A DNA stretch of 30,452 nt from CAMCYM01 sp964405405 (GTDB taxonomy: Bacteria; Bacteroidota; Bacteroidia; Flavobacteriales_D; Sanyastnellaceae). The stretch is from NCBI GenBank assembly GCA_964405405.1, contig CAYONT010000026.1:1-30452 (forward strand), read 5' to 3'. Made by a program: the position numbers and the translations under genes. How positions within the stretch are numbered: position 1 is the first letter of the stretch; each line of letters opens with the position of its first letter. Below the pieces are notes generated by a model. The model did no database searches, was not told the origin of the DNA, and saw only the letters and a list, made by a program, of their open reading frames with translations. Positions 7,728 to 13,938 of this stretch are shown here, in pieces.

Positions 7728-8846
7728 GTGATCGCAACGATTTTTCGGGGGCTTCGGTTGGGGGCGGGGGTCGCGCTCTGGGCGGGCGGGATGGCTGTTG
7801 CGTGGGGCGCGCCGAGGGTTGGGGGAGTGGCGGGAGTGGCCGTGGTGTCCGTGGCGGGTGTGGCCGGAGTGGCGGGTTCGGCTGGAGTGGCCGGAGTGGC
7901 GGGTGCGGCCGGAGTGGCCGGCATCTCCCACATCTCCCACATCTCTTATTTCCCCAGTATTTCCTATTTCCCCCGCATCTCCTATCTCTCCCATATCTCC
8001 CATTCCCCCCACATCTCCTATCTCTCCCATGTTTTCCATTCCCCCCCCCGAGACACCCTCATTGTGGATGGACGGGTTTGGGAGGTCAGGCCGGAGTTGG
8101 TCTGGGACTCGGTCCCGGGGGCGGGCAAGGCCCCCCGGGTCGGGGGGCAACAGCGGGATTGGGGGGTGCAGCTGGGGTGGGGGCGAACCTGGGCCGGGGG
8201 TCGTGGGGAGGCGTTGCCGATCGAGCATTGGATGGCCGGGCCGCCGTTGTCGGCGATGGGCGGGATGCAGTACGGCGGGCGGATCGGGCGCGGGCCGTGG
8301 TCAGGGCACCTGGGCGTTCGCGGGGAGTGGCAGCAATGGGGGATGCCTGTGGATGCGGCGGCCATCTCCGATTCGGTGGTGGGGTTTGTCCGGGTGCCCG
8401 GAGCGGGGGTGCAACAGGTCACGCGCATCCGCTATCCGATTGGGGTAGAGACCGATACGATGGGATTGGCGCTGGCGCGGAAGGGAGAAGGGCGGTGGCG
8501 CGTGGAGGGCGTACTCAGCCGTCCCGTGGGAGCGGGTTGGACCATGGGGATGGCGGTGGGATGCACCGGCCTGGTCCGTCCCCAGCCCCGTTGGTGGTTC
8601 GCTGCACCGGCGGAGACCGGGACCCCTTGGTTTGTAGAAACCACCCCTCCAGGCGTGGCCCTCTCGGTGGGTTGGGTCGCCCAGTGGCGGCCGGTGGACG
8701 CATCGCCCGGAGGGAACCGGCGGAGAAGCTTGCGGCCCGGAGGAGGCGTGGCAGGTTCCCTGCATTGGGCCACGGATGGTTCCTGGTGGTTGGGCTGCAC
8801 CTACAGCTACCGTTGGCCGGTGGCGGCGCGGCGCAAGGGCCGATGA
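7728..8846 (+). CDS. Exported low-complexity protein, possible outer-membrane beta-barrel
   Basis: 372 residues, not recognised. A hydrophobic export signal (MIATIFRGLRLGAGVALWAG) is followed by a Gly-Val-Ala repeat (about residues 30-65), then a run of Ile-Ser-His / Ile-Ser-Tyr triplets (about 66-107). The remaining 260 residues alternate polar and aromatic residues (for example WSGHLGVRGEWQQWG, WWLGCTYSYRW), as in a small beta-barrel. A run of nine C (8041-8049) sits at the end of the repeat zone. The two other plus-strand frames are also open here (to 8448 and 8959), so slippage would change rather than end the protein. The reading frame was chosen from the signal peptide, the box at 7716 and the plausible C-terminus. 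It follows the sigma/anti-sigma pair and may be controlled by it. Confidence 0.6.
   Translation: MIATIFRGLRLGAGVALWAGGMAVAWGAPRVGGVAGVAVVSVAGVAGVAGSAGVAGVAGAAGVAGISHISHISYFPSISYFPRISYLSHISHSPHISYLSHVFHSPPRDTLIVDGRVWEVRPELVWDSVPGAGKAPRVGGQQRDWGVQLGWGRTWAGGRGEALPIEHWMAGPPLSAMGGMQYGGRIGRGPWSGHLGVRGEWQQWGMPVDAAAISDSVVGFVRVPGAGVQQVTRIRYPIGVETDTMGLALARKGEGRWRVEGVLSRPVGAGWTMGMAVGCTGLVRPQPRWWFAAPAETGTPWFVETTPPGVALSVGWVAQWRPVDASPGGNRRRSLRPGGGVAGSLHWATDGSWWLGCTYSYRWPVAARRKGR
7815..7920 (+). repeat. Degenerate GGAGTGGC / GGTGCGGC short tandem repeat
   Basis: A G-rich, irregular 9- to 12-base repeat (GGAGTGGCC, GGAGTGGCG and variants) that encodes the Gly-Val-Ala segment of the exported protein. It abuts a zone with the opposite strand bias at 7922. 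Confidence 0.7.
7922..8049 (+). repeat. G-depleted CATCTCCCA / TATCTCCCA repeat ending in a C9 tract
   Basis: 128 bases containing only three G (7957, 7975, 8031), built from ATCTCC(C/T)A-like units in a 9-base rhythm and ending in nine C. It encodes the Ile-Ser-His/Tyr triplets of the exported protein. The opposite strand is almost free of C. Confidence 0.75.
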
Positions 8847-8889
8847 GGCGCGGCGCAAGGGCCGATGAGGAGCGGCGTAGGGGCGATGG
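8825..8889 (+). repeat. 22-bp direct repeat over a stop codon, two exact copies plus one degenerate copy
   Basis: Copies 8825-8846 and 8847-8868 are identical; 8869-8889 is a diverged third copy. The stop codon of the exported protein is the last three bases of copy 1. The tail of the gene has evidently been tandemly duplicated. Confidence 0.85.
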
Positions 8890-8940
8890 GGAGTTGCGTT
8901 TGCAGATTTTGGCATATCCGTTGGACAACAAATTCCATTC

Positions 8941-8956
8941 CCTCAACGTCTTGAGG
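8941..8956 (+). other. Perfect 6-bp hairpin with 4-base loop
   Basis: CCTCAA-CGTC-TTGAGG, in the gap between the repeat-rich protein and the T9SS cargo gene. No T-run follows, so it is an RNA hairpin or DNA-binding palindrome rather than a clear terminator. Confidence 0.4.
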
Positions 8957-8994
8957 TAGGTTAAGTCCAAGTTTGGTTCAAGTGGTTTGGGTGC

Positions 8995-9029
8995 AAGGGG
9001 GGCTCCGCATGGGGTCCCCTTTGTTGTTT
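8995..9029 (+). terminator. Probable intrinsic terminator
   Basis: AAGGGG pairs with CCCCTT, with an inner CTCC/GGGG stem around a GCAT loop, followed by TTGTTGTTT. It lies downstream of the exported-protein gene and upstream of the T9SS cargo gene, and separates the two transcription units. Confidence 0.55.
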
Positions 9030-9042
9030 CCAAGGAACGTCG

Positions 9043-9050
9043 TACCTTCC
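9043..9050 (+). promoter_or_regulatory. TAnnTTTG-like box before the T9SS type-B cargo gene
   Basis: TACCTTCC, five bases, then ATG at 9056. The last two positions mismatch the consensus. The first T is 13 bases from the start. Confidence 0.4.
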
Positions 9051-9055
9051 GCGCG

Positions 9056-10135
9056 ATGAAGCAGCGAATTGCAAAGGGTGGGAATCGGGTTCTTGGAGCG
9101 TGGCTCTGGGCGCTGGGAATGTGGGGTGCGTGGTGGGTTCCGTCAGGAGTTTGGGCCCAGCCGACGGTGGTCAATGGGAGCTTTGAATCCTATACGGCGC
9201 TGCCTTCCGCCCCCGGTCAATGGTACTTTGCGCCCCACTGGGGTCCCGCGGGCAGCATGACGGGCGATCCCGATTACTTCCACATGCAGGGAGGGGCGGG
9301 AGGAGACTTGCCGGAAACCCCGCTCGCAGTGGTGGAACCCTACTCGGGTCAGGCCATCCTCGGCTGGATGGTGGCGGGGGTACAAGGTTCCAACCGCCGG
9401 GAGTACATCACCGGGGAGTTCAGCGAACCGCTCACGCCAGGGGTGCGCTACCGTTTGAGCTGGGTCATGTCGAACGGTACCCCGACGGCTTTTTCGCCGG
9501 CAGGATTGGGCGTCAGCAACTTCGGTGTGGCGCTCACGGTGGGAACGCCGAGTCAGGTGGGGGATTCGCCCTTGAATTTGCCCACGGTTTTCACCCGATC
9601 GGTTGTTTCTTATTCCCGGCCTTGGGAATCCATTTCTTTTGCTTTCACCGCAGAATCACCCGTGACCCACTTCACCTTGGGGCTCTTCGGAACGGATGCC
9701 GGGGCTGCGTTTGAGATCCGAGACGGAAACGCCCCTTCCATGGCCTATTACTTCGTGGACCATTTTCGATTGGAAGTGGTTCCCAACGCACTGACCGAGG
9801 CGCAAAATGGCAAGGGAGATGTCGAGGTGGAAGGGGGCGAATCCGTTCCGCCTCCGGCTTGGTTTGTCCCGAACGCGTTCACACCCAACAACGATGGGGA
9901 GAACGACCGTTTCTCTCCGGTGGTGAATTCCGTGCGTCTGCGCAAATTCGAAGTATTCACCCGCTGGGGTCAGCCGCTTTACACCACGGCCGAGGCCGAG
10001 AAGTCACTGGGTTGGGACGGCATGGGGCCCAAGGGTCAGCCGGCAGAAATCGGGATGTATGTTTGGCGGATGACGGTGGAGTGGCCCGATGGACGCTTGG
10101 AGGACCACACCGGAACGGTTCAGCTCATCCGCTGA
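9056..10135 (+). CDS. Secreted protein with gliding-motility-associated C-terminal (CHU_C, T9SS type-B) sorting domain
   Basis: 359 residues. The signal peptide spans roughly residues 1-35 (ending GVWA). The central region is beta-rich, opening with VNGSFESYTALPSAPGQW and resembling a carbohydrate-binding-type jelly roll (VRYRLSWVMSNG, FTLGLFGTD, YYFVDHFRLEV). From about residue 270 comes the conserved type-B sorting domain: FVPNAFTPNNDGENDRF, FEVFTRWGQPLYTT, GWDGMGPKGQPAEIGMYVWR. Proteins with this domain cross the outer membrane through the type IX system and stay on the surface or are released. No catalytic domain is recognised, so the job of the N-terminal part is unknown. The start was chosen because the upstream in-frame codons lie within the terminator-like region. 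Confidence 0.85.
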   Translation: MKQRIAKGGNRVLGAWLWALGMWGAWWVPSGVWAQPTVVNGSFESYTALPSAPGQWYFAPHWGPAGSMTGDPDYFHMQGGAGGDLPETPLAVVEPYSGQAILGWMVAGVQGSNRREYITGEFSEPLTPGVRYRLSWVMSNGTPTAFSPAGLGVSNFGVALTVGTPSQVGDSPLNLPTVFTRSVVSYSRPWESISFAFTAESPVTHFTLGLFGTDAGAAFEIRDGNAPSMAYYFVDHFRLEVVPNALTEAQNGKGDVEVEGGESVPPPAWFVPNAFTPNNDGENDRFSPVVNSVRLRKFEVFTRWGQPLYTTAEAEKSLGWDGMGPKGQPAEIGMYVWRMTVEWPDGRLEDHTGTVQLIR

Positions 10136-10166
10136 TTTCGTTGGGTTTGGGAGGGGGGCTGCGGGC

Positions 10167-10174
10167 TACCTTTG
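10167..10174 (+). promoter_or_regulatory. TAnnTTTG box placed for leaderless start of bshC
   Basis: TACCTTTG is a perfect TAnnTTTG match; four bases later comes the ATG at 10179. The first T is 12 bases before the start codon, so the predicted transcription start falls at or next to the ATG. Confidence 0.65.
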
Positions 10175-10178
10175 CGGC

Positions 10179-11948
10179 ATGCATTGGCAACGCTGGGATT
10201 TGCGGAATCGGCTGGCAGCCGAGGAGCTGGTCGGGGCTTATCTGCGGGAGGATGCGCGGTTGGCTCCGCTCGTCACGGCATTTCCCTCGAACGCGGCGGC
10301 TGTAGCGGCTTGGCAAGCATCGATGCAGGCCGGCCAGGGGCAGGAAGCCCAGGCGCGGCGCGCGGCGGTGGTCGCCCGGATGGAGCGCAGTTACGCAGTG
10401 GCCGGTTTGGCCTGTCCCGACAGCTTGGCGGATTTTGCGGCAGGAGCGGCCACGGTGGTCACAGGCCATCAATTGTGCATCGCGGGGGGTCCCGCCTTTG
10501 TGCAGGCCAAACTCGCCACAACCATCCGCCTCGCCCGCGACCTGTCCCAGCGGGTGGGTCACCCGGTCGTTCCGGTTTTTTGGTTGGCCGGGGAGGACCA
10601 CGATTGGGCGGAGGTGGACCACGGCTACCGGGAGGGGGAGGAGGATGCTTGGCGGTGGCAACCGGCGCCGGATGCGGTGCCCGTGGGGGGAGCGGTGGGG
10701 CGAAGGGCCATCGATGGTTCGTGGGTGGCAGCGGTCAGGAGCGGGTTGACGGAATCGGGCTGGCGGCCGGAGGATGCATGCACGCGGTGGGAGGCGGGCA
10801 CGGACGGTTCGGGCCAGCCCGCGGGGACGTGGGCGACGGCGATGTTGCGCATGGTGCACGCGGACTTCGGCAGGCACGGGGTGCTCGTGCTGGATGCGGA
10901 TGACCCCGAGCTCAAGGGTTGCGCCCTGCCGCTCTGGGAACGGGAAATCCGCCAAGGGGGACTGGCGTCCGCGGTGGAACGGGCGAATGGGCTCCTCGTG
11001 GCGGGGGGCTGGGAACCGGCAGCCCATGTCCGGGCGGTGAACGCCTTCGAACTGCGGGACAACGCCCGGGTTCGTCTGGAACGGCTTCCGGATGGCGGCA
11101 TCGGCCCGGTCGATGGGGCTTGGCAGCGCTCGGTGGATGCCCAGGTCGAGGCGGTGCGTCAAGTTCCGGAAGCCTGGAGCCCCAATGTTTTGTTGCGTCC
11201 GTTGTACCAGCAGTGGCTCTTGGATCCCGTGGCAACGGTGGGCGGCCCGGGCGAAACGGCTTACTGGCTGCAACTCAAGCCGGCCTTCGACCAGTCGGGG
11301 CTTCGGTTCCCGCTGGTGGTCCTGCGGGACAGTTGGGTCGCCCTGCCCGCCGCCGCCGCACAGTGGCTCCGGGACCAAGGTTGGGAAGGGGAGGACTGGC
11401 GGGAGGCGGACTGGCAACGTCGGTTGCTGGAGCCCCACGAGGCCGCCCTGCGCGCCGCGGCCGGGTTGCCCGACGATTGGGAGGCGTTCGCAGCCCGACT
11501 GGCCGCGGTCTCGCAGGGCGTCGATGCCACCCTCGAAGGGGCCGCCCGCGCCGCTTGCGCCCGGATGGAACAGGAATTGGAGGGGTTGCAGAAGAAGTGG
11601 CGCAAGGCGCTGCGCCTGCGGTTGGCCCCCGCCTTCGCCCAAGCCCAATCGGTGCTCCGCTGGACCCACCCCGGCGGCACCCCGCAGGAACGCCGGCTCT
11701 CCTTGGGCGAGCTCGCCGCCCGCCCCCTCGCCGCCCCTGGCGGACTTCAGGGCCTCATCGACGAGGCCGTGGCCCAGCCCTTCTCCTGGTCCCCCAGCCT
11801 CTGGGTGATCACCGGTCCCGACGGCCTCACCGGTCCCGCCGACCTCTCAGACGCCGCCAACCTCTCAGACGCCGCCCCCCTCACCGGCGGCGACGCATCG
11901 GCGGCAGCCCCCCCGAGCGCTCCCCGTCCAAAAACCGCTGGAGAATAA
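10179..11948 (+). CDS. bshC: Bacillithiol biosynthesis cysteine-adding enzyme BshC
   Basis: A 589-residue protein of the BshC family, which adds cysteine to glucosaminyl-malate in the last step of bacillithiol synthesis in the cytoplasm. Visible family motifs are VVTGHQLCIAGGPAFVQAK (residues 93-111), PVFWLAGEDHDWAEVDH (132-148) and LRPLYQQWLLDPVATVGGPG; a coiled-coil-prone segment (MEQELEGLQKKWRKAL) lies near the C-terminus. Family members usually have about 530-540 residues. The excess is a C-terminal low-complexity tail after FSWSPSLWVITG, rich in Asp, Ala, Ser and Pro and carrying an LSDAA repeat. That tail runs 68 bases into the convergent ruvX gene. bshA and bshB are not in the window. 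The ATG at 10179 was chosen over upstream in-frame codons because of the box at 10167. Confidence 0.93.
   Translation: MHWQRWDLRNRLAAEELVGAYLREDARLAPLVTAFPSNAAAVAAWQASMQAGQGQEAQARRAAVVARMERSYAVAGLACPDSLADFAAGAATVVTGHQLCIAGGPAFVQAKLATTIRLARDLSQRVGHPVVPVFWLAGEDHDWAEVDHGYREGEEDAWRWQPAPDAVPVGGAVGRRAIDGSWVAAVRSGLTESGWRPEDACTRWEAGTDGSGQPAGTWATAMLRMVHADFGRHGVLVLDADDPELKGCALPLWEREIRQGGLASAVERANGLLVAGGWEPAAHVRAVNAFELRDNARVRLERLPDGGIGPVDGAWQRSVDAQVEAVRQVPEAWSPNVLLRPLYQQWLLDPVATVGGPGETAYWLQLKPAFDQSGLRFPLVVLRDSWVALPAAAAQWLRDQGWEGEDWREADWQRRLLEPHEAALRAAAGLPDDWEAFAARLAAVSQGVDATLEGAARAACARMEQELEGLQKKWRKALRLRLAPAFAQAQSVLRWTHPGGTPQERRLSLGELAARPLAAPGGLQGLIDEAVAQPFSWSPSLWVITGPDGLTGPADLSDAANLSDAAPLTGGDASAAAPPSAPRPKTAGE
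11842..11877 (+). repeat. 18-bp tandem duplication in the bshC tail
   Basis: Two copies (11842-11859, 11860-11877) that differ only at the last base. They encode LSDAAN and LSDAAP in the extra C-terminal tail of BshC, just before the overlap with ruvX. Confidence 0.8.
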
Positions 11949-12315
11949 GCGCCGCCGCCACCCGGTCTGTGGCCCCCTTTTGTTCCCGTTTGTGCTTGGG
12001 CATGCCACCCGCCACCAACGCTTGGCGGGCCTCCCAACTCGTTGAACCCTCGTCGATGCAATGGATCGGCAACGCTGGGAACGCACGCTGGATGGCCTCC
12101 CGGGCCGCAGCCACCCCCGCGCTGCTGTCCGAGCCGGGGGCAGGTTCTCCCAACACGATGCCCGCGCATGGCTCCTCGGCAACGAGCCGGGCCAATCCCC
12201 CCATCAACTCCACCGTATCCACCGTCCCCACCGGAGTGGCAATCATGCCCAAGGCATCGCTCACGGCCAAACCCGTTCGCCGCGCTCCCCAGTCCAAAGC
12301 AATCCATCGCGCCAT
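11881..12315 (-). CDS. ruvX: RuvX/YqgF-family Holliday junction resolvase-like nuclease (pre-16S rRNA processing)
   Basis: 144 residues, full length for the YqgF family, an RNase H-like nuclease that in bacteria is implicated in maturing the 5' end of 16S rRNA. Motifs in order: IALDWGARRTGLAVSD with Asp8, GIVLGEP with Glu57, IHCIDEGSTSWEA with Asp88-Glu89, and KGATDRVAAALILQRFLD with Asp117. These are the expected acidic active-site positions. The textbook DERFTS is DEGSTS here, a mild deviation. The last residues (GLPPMRRRR) are encoded within the overlap with bshC. The gene is divergent from a GT9 glycosyltransferase with only 41 bases between start codons. Confidence 0.9.
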   Translation of the reverse strand: MARWIALDWGARRTGLAVSDALGMIATPVGTVDTVELMGGLARLVAEEPCAGIVLGEPAPGSDSSAGVAAAREAIQRAFPALPIHCIDEGSTSWEARQALVAGGMPKHKREQKGATDRVAAALILQRFLDGERSGGLPPMRRRR

Positions 12316-12319
12316 GGCA

Positions 12320-12327
12320 CCAAGGTA
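12320..12327 (-). promoter_or_regulatory. TAnnTTTG-type box placed for leaderless start of ruvX
   Basis: TACCTTGG on the minus strand, four bases, then ATG at 12315. There is one mismatch to TAnnTTTG; the first T is 12 bases before the start codon. Confidence 0.55.
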
Positions 12328-12344
12328 CGTCGTCCCGGTCCGGT

Positions 12345-12352
12345 TATCTTTG
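12345..12352 (+). promoter_or_regulatory. TAnnTTTG box placed for leaderless start of the GT9 gene
   Basis: TATCTTTG, four bases, then ATG at 12357. It is a perfect consensus match with the same 12-base placement. Its first base is only 17 bases from the divergent ruvX box, so two polymerases could hardly bind both at once. Confidence 0.65.
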
Positions 12353-12356
12353 CCGC

Positions 12357-13364
12357 ATGGCCCCGGTTCTCATCATCCAACCTGCGTTTCTGGGTGACGC
12401 CGTGCTCGCTACGGCGCTGGCCGAGGGTTGGCACCGTCGGTACCCGGGGGCGCCGGTGGATGTGCTGGTGCGACGCGGGAACGAGGGCCTATACGCGGGC
12501 CATCCTTTTGTTCGGCGGGTCTTGGTTTGGGACAAGTCCCCGGGCAAGAAGCGGCGCGACTGGTGGCGCCTGCTGCGCGAGATCCGGTCCGCCCGTTACG
12601 GGACGGTGGTGAACGTGCATCGCTTCGCCTCCTCCGGCGGCTGGACCCTGCTCAGCGGCGCGGCGATGCGGGTGGGTTTCGCGTCCAATCCCTTGGCATG
12701 GGGGTTTCAACGGCGTGTCCCGCACCGCCAAGTGGGCGGGGGACATGAAGTCGAGCGAAACCACGCCCTCATCGCGGAGTGGGTCGGCCCCGAAGCCGCC
12801 GAGCCGCGCTTGTACCCCCGGCCAGCGGACCGGTCCTGGGCCAGCGACTGGCTCCCCCCCGGCGGCATCCTGCTCGCCCCGGCCAGCCAGTGGTTCACCA
12901 AGCAATGGCCCCGGGACGCTTGGCTCCAACTGCTGCGTCGGCTCCACGAGGTCCATCCCGACTGGCCGGTGGGACTCATCGGCGGCCCGGGGGACGCAGC
13001 GTTGATGCGGGGTTTGGCCTACGAATCCGGCCATCCCCACGTGCGCATCGCGGAAGGGGCCGGCCTGCTGCAAATCGCGGCAGCCATGGAAAACGCGGCG
13101 GCGGTGGTGAGCAACGACAGCGCCCCCATGCACCTCGCGAGCGCGATGGGCACCCCAACGGTCGCCCTCTATGTTTCAACGGTTCCGGCCTTCGGATTCG
13201 GTCCCCGCGCACCCCGCTCCGTGGTACTCGAACCCGACCCCGGCCTGGCCTGCCGACCCTGCGGCGTCCACGGACACCGCACGTGCCCCCTGGGTCACTT
13301 CGCTTGCGGACAAGCTGTTACGGCAAAAAAAGTCCTCCAGGCCCTGGAACACATCCGGGCCTGA
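12357..13364 (+). CDS. Glycosyltransferase family 9 protein (heptosyltransferase-like)
   Basis: 335 residues of the GT9 / ADP-heptose:LPS heptosyltransferase type, a cytoplasmic-face enzyme that extends lipopolysaccharide core or a related surface glycan. The N-terminal Rossmann half starts VLIIQPAFLGDAVLATALAEGWHRRYP. The C-terminal half contains ILLAPASQWFTKQWPRDAW (about residues 170-188) and the donor-site motif VSNDSAPMHLASAMGTPTVALY (about 250-271). A Cys-rich ending (LACRPCGVHGHRTCPLGHFAC) is also seen in members of this family. The exact sugar donor and acceptor cannot be read. The gene stands alone between ruvX and a convergent small exported protein, not in a visible LPS cluster. 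Confidence 0.88.
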   Translation: MAPVLIIQPAFLGDAVLATALAEGWHRRYPGAPVDVLVRRGNEGLYAGHPFVRRVLVWDKSPGKKRRDWWRLLREIRSARYGTVVNVHRFASSGGWTLLSGAAMRVGFASNPLAWGFQRRVPHRQVGGGHEVERNHALIAEWVGPEAAEPRLYPRPADRSWASDWLPPGGILLAPASQWFTKQWPRDAWLQLLRRLHEVHPDWPVGLIGGPGDAALMRGLAYESGHPHVRIAEGAGLLQIAAAMENAAAVVSNDSAPMHLASAMGTPTVALYVSTVPAFGFGPRAPRSVVLEPDPGLACRPCGVHGHRTCPLGHFACGQAVTAKKVLQALEHIRA

Positions 13365-13388
13365 CCGCTCGTCGTCCGATGGGAAAAA

Positions 13389-13787
13389 TCAGGGCTGGGG
13401 GCAGTCCGTGCCCAAGCAGAGCTTCCGGGCATCTCCGGCGCCAGCGGCATGAATGCGGATCACCGTCTCCTCCGTGATGCCTGTGAAGTGCTCCACGATG
13501 CCAGGTTGGTCTCCCATCTTCACACCCACGTGGATCGAAGTGAGCAATCCATTTTCCCACTGAATGCCCTCGTAACGCATGTGGATGCCCATGGGCATGA
13601 GGTCCTTTTGCATCATCGCCAGCGCCTCGCGCGTGGTGTGCGCGTCGATGCGGACGTCCACCAACTCGGGGGTGATGGTGCCTTGGTAGAGCGGGTTGCC
13701 CGCGGCTTGTACCGGGGTTTGCGCTTGCGCGTTGGTAGTCCAAACACAGGCAGCCAAAGCCATTGCAAAAGGAATCGTACGGATCAT
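13389..13787 (-). CDS. Small exported protein of unknown function
   Basis: 132 residues with a signal peptide (MIRTIPFAMALAACVWTTNAQA). The mature part reads VDVRIDAHTTREALAMMQKD then GIHMRYEGIQWENGLLTSIH. This pattern, with a T-x-E-A/E-L helix followed by a short strand pair, resembles the C-terminal extracytoplasmic segment of Bacteroidota BlaR1/M56-type proteins, but here it stands alone. Two cysteines near the end (CLGTDC) could form a disulfide. An in-frame GTG nine bases upstream (13796) is an alternative start. A TAATTTGG box lies at 13807-13814 on the same strand. It is divergent from dnaN. No function is claimed. Confidence 0.7.
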   Translation of the reverse strand: MIRTIPFAMALAACVWTTNAQAQTPVQAAGNPLYQGTITPELVDVRIDAHTTREALAMMQKDLMPMGIHMRYEGIQWENGLLTSIHVGVKMGDQPGIVEHFTGITEETVIRIHAAGAGDARKLCLGTDCPQP

Positions 13788-13806
13788 GGTGGTCACTTTT
13801 CGTTTG

Positions 13807-13814
13807 CCAAATTA
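13807..13814 (-). promoter_or_regulatory. TAnnTTTG-type box before the small exported protein
   Basis: TAATTTGG on the minus strand, with one mismatch to the consensus. It sits 10 bases before the alternative GTG and 19 bases before the ATG, so this gene would have a short leader. Confidence 0.4.
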
Positions 13815-13850
13815 CGCCATCAAGACGGCAACCAAGCCCCGGGGGTTGCT

Positions 13851-13859
13851 TGTGGAAAA
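13851..13859 (-). other. Single DnaA-box-like nonamer upstream of dnaN
   Basis: TTTTCCACA on the minus strand fits the relaxed DnaA box TTWTNCACA. Only one copy is seen in the 150-base gap, so this may be chance. It is noted because dnaN follows. Confidence 0.2.
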
Positions 13860-13910
13860 AAAAAGCTGCCTCTCCCCAAGCCGGATGCCCAAGGGTGCCG
13901 GAATTGGGCC

Positions 13911-13918
13911 CATCTTTG
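13911..13918 (+). promoter_or_regulatory. TAnnTTTG-like box before dnaN
   Basis: CATCTTTG has one mismatch (first base) to TAnnTTTG. It is 20 bases before the dnaN ATG, so dnaN would have a short leader, unlike the genes with 12-base spacing. Confidence 0.35.
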
Positions 13919-13938
13919 GGGGACATTTTGAAGACCCA

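Noticed and set aside
7815..8049. CRISPR-like array
   Set aside because: Units are short, degenerate and continuous, lie in a coding frame, and there are no unique spacers or cas genes.
7527..8228. Minus-strand open frame with Gly-Glu-Ile and His-Ser-Gly repeats
   Set aside because: Repeats follow from the plus-strand repeat DNA; there is no signal peptide or promoter box, and the plus frame has both.
13851..13859. Chromosome origin next to dnaN
   Set aside because: Only one relaxed DnaA-box match, no AT-rich unwinding zone, and no dnaA nearby.
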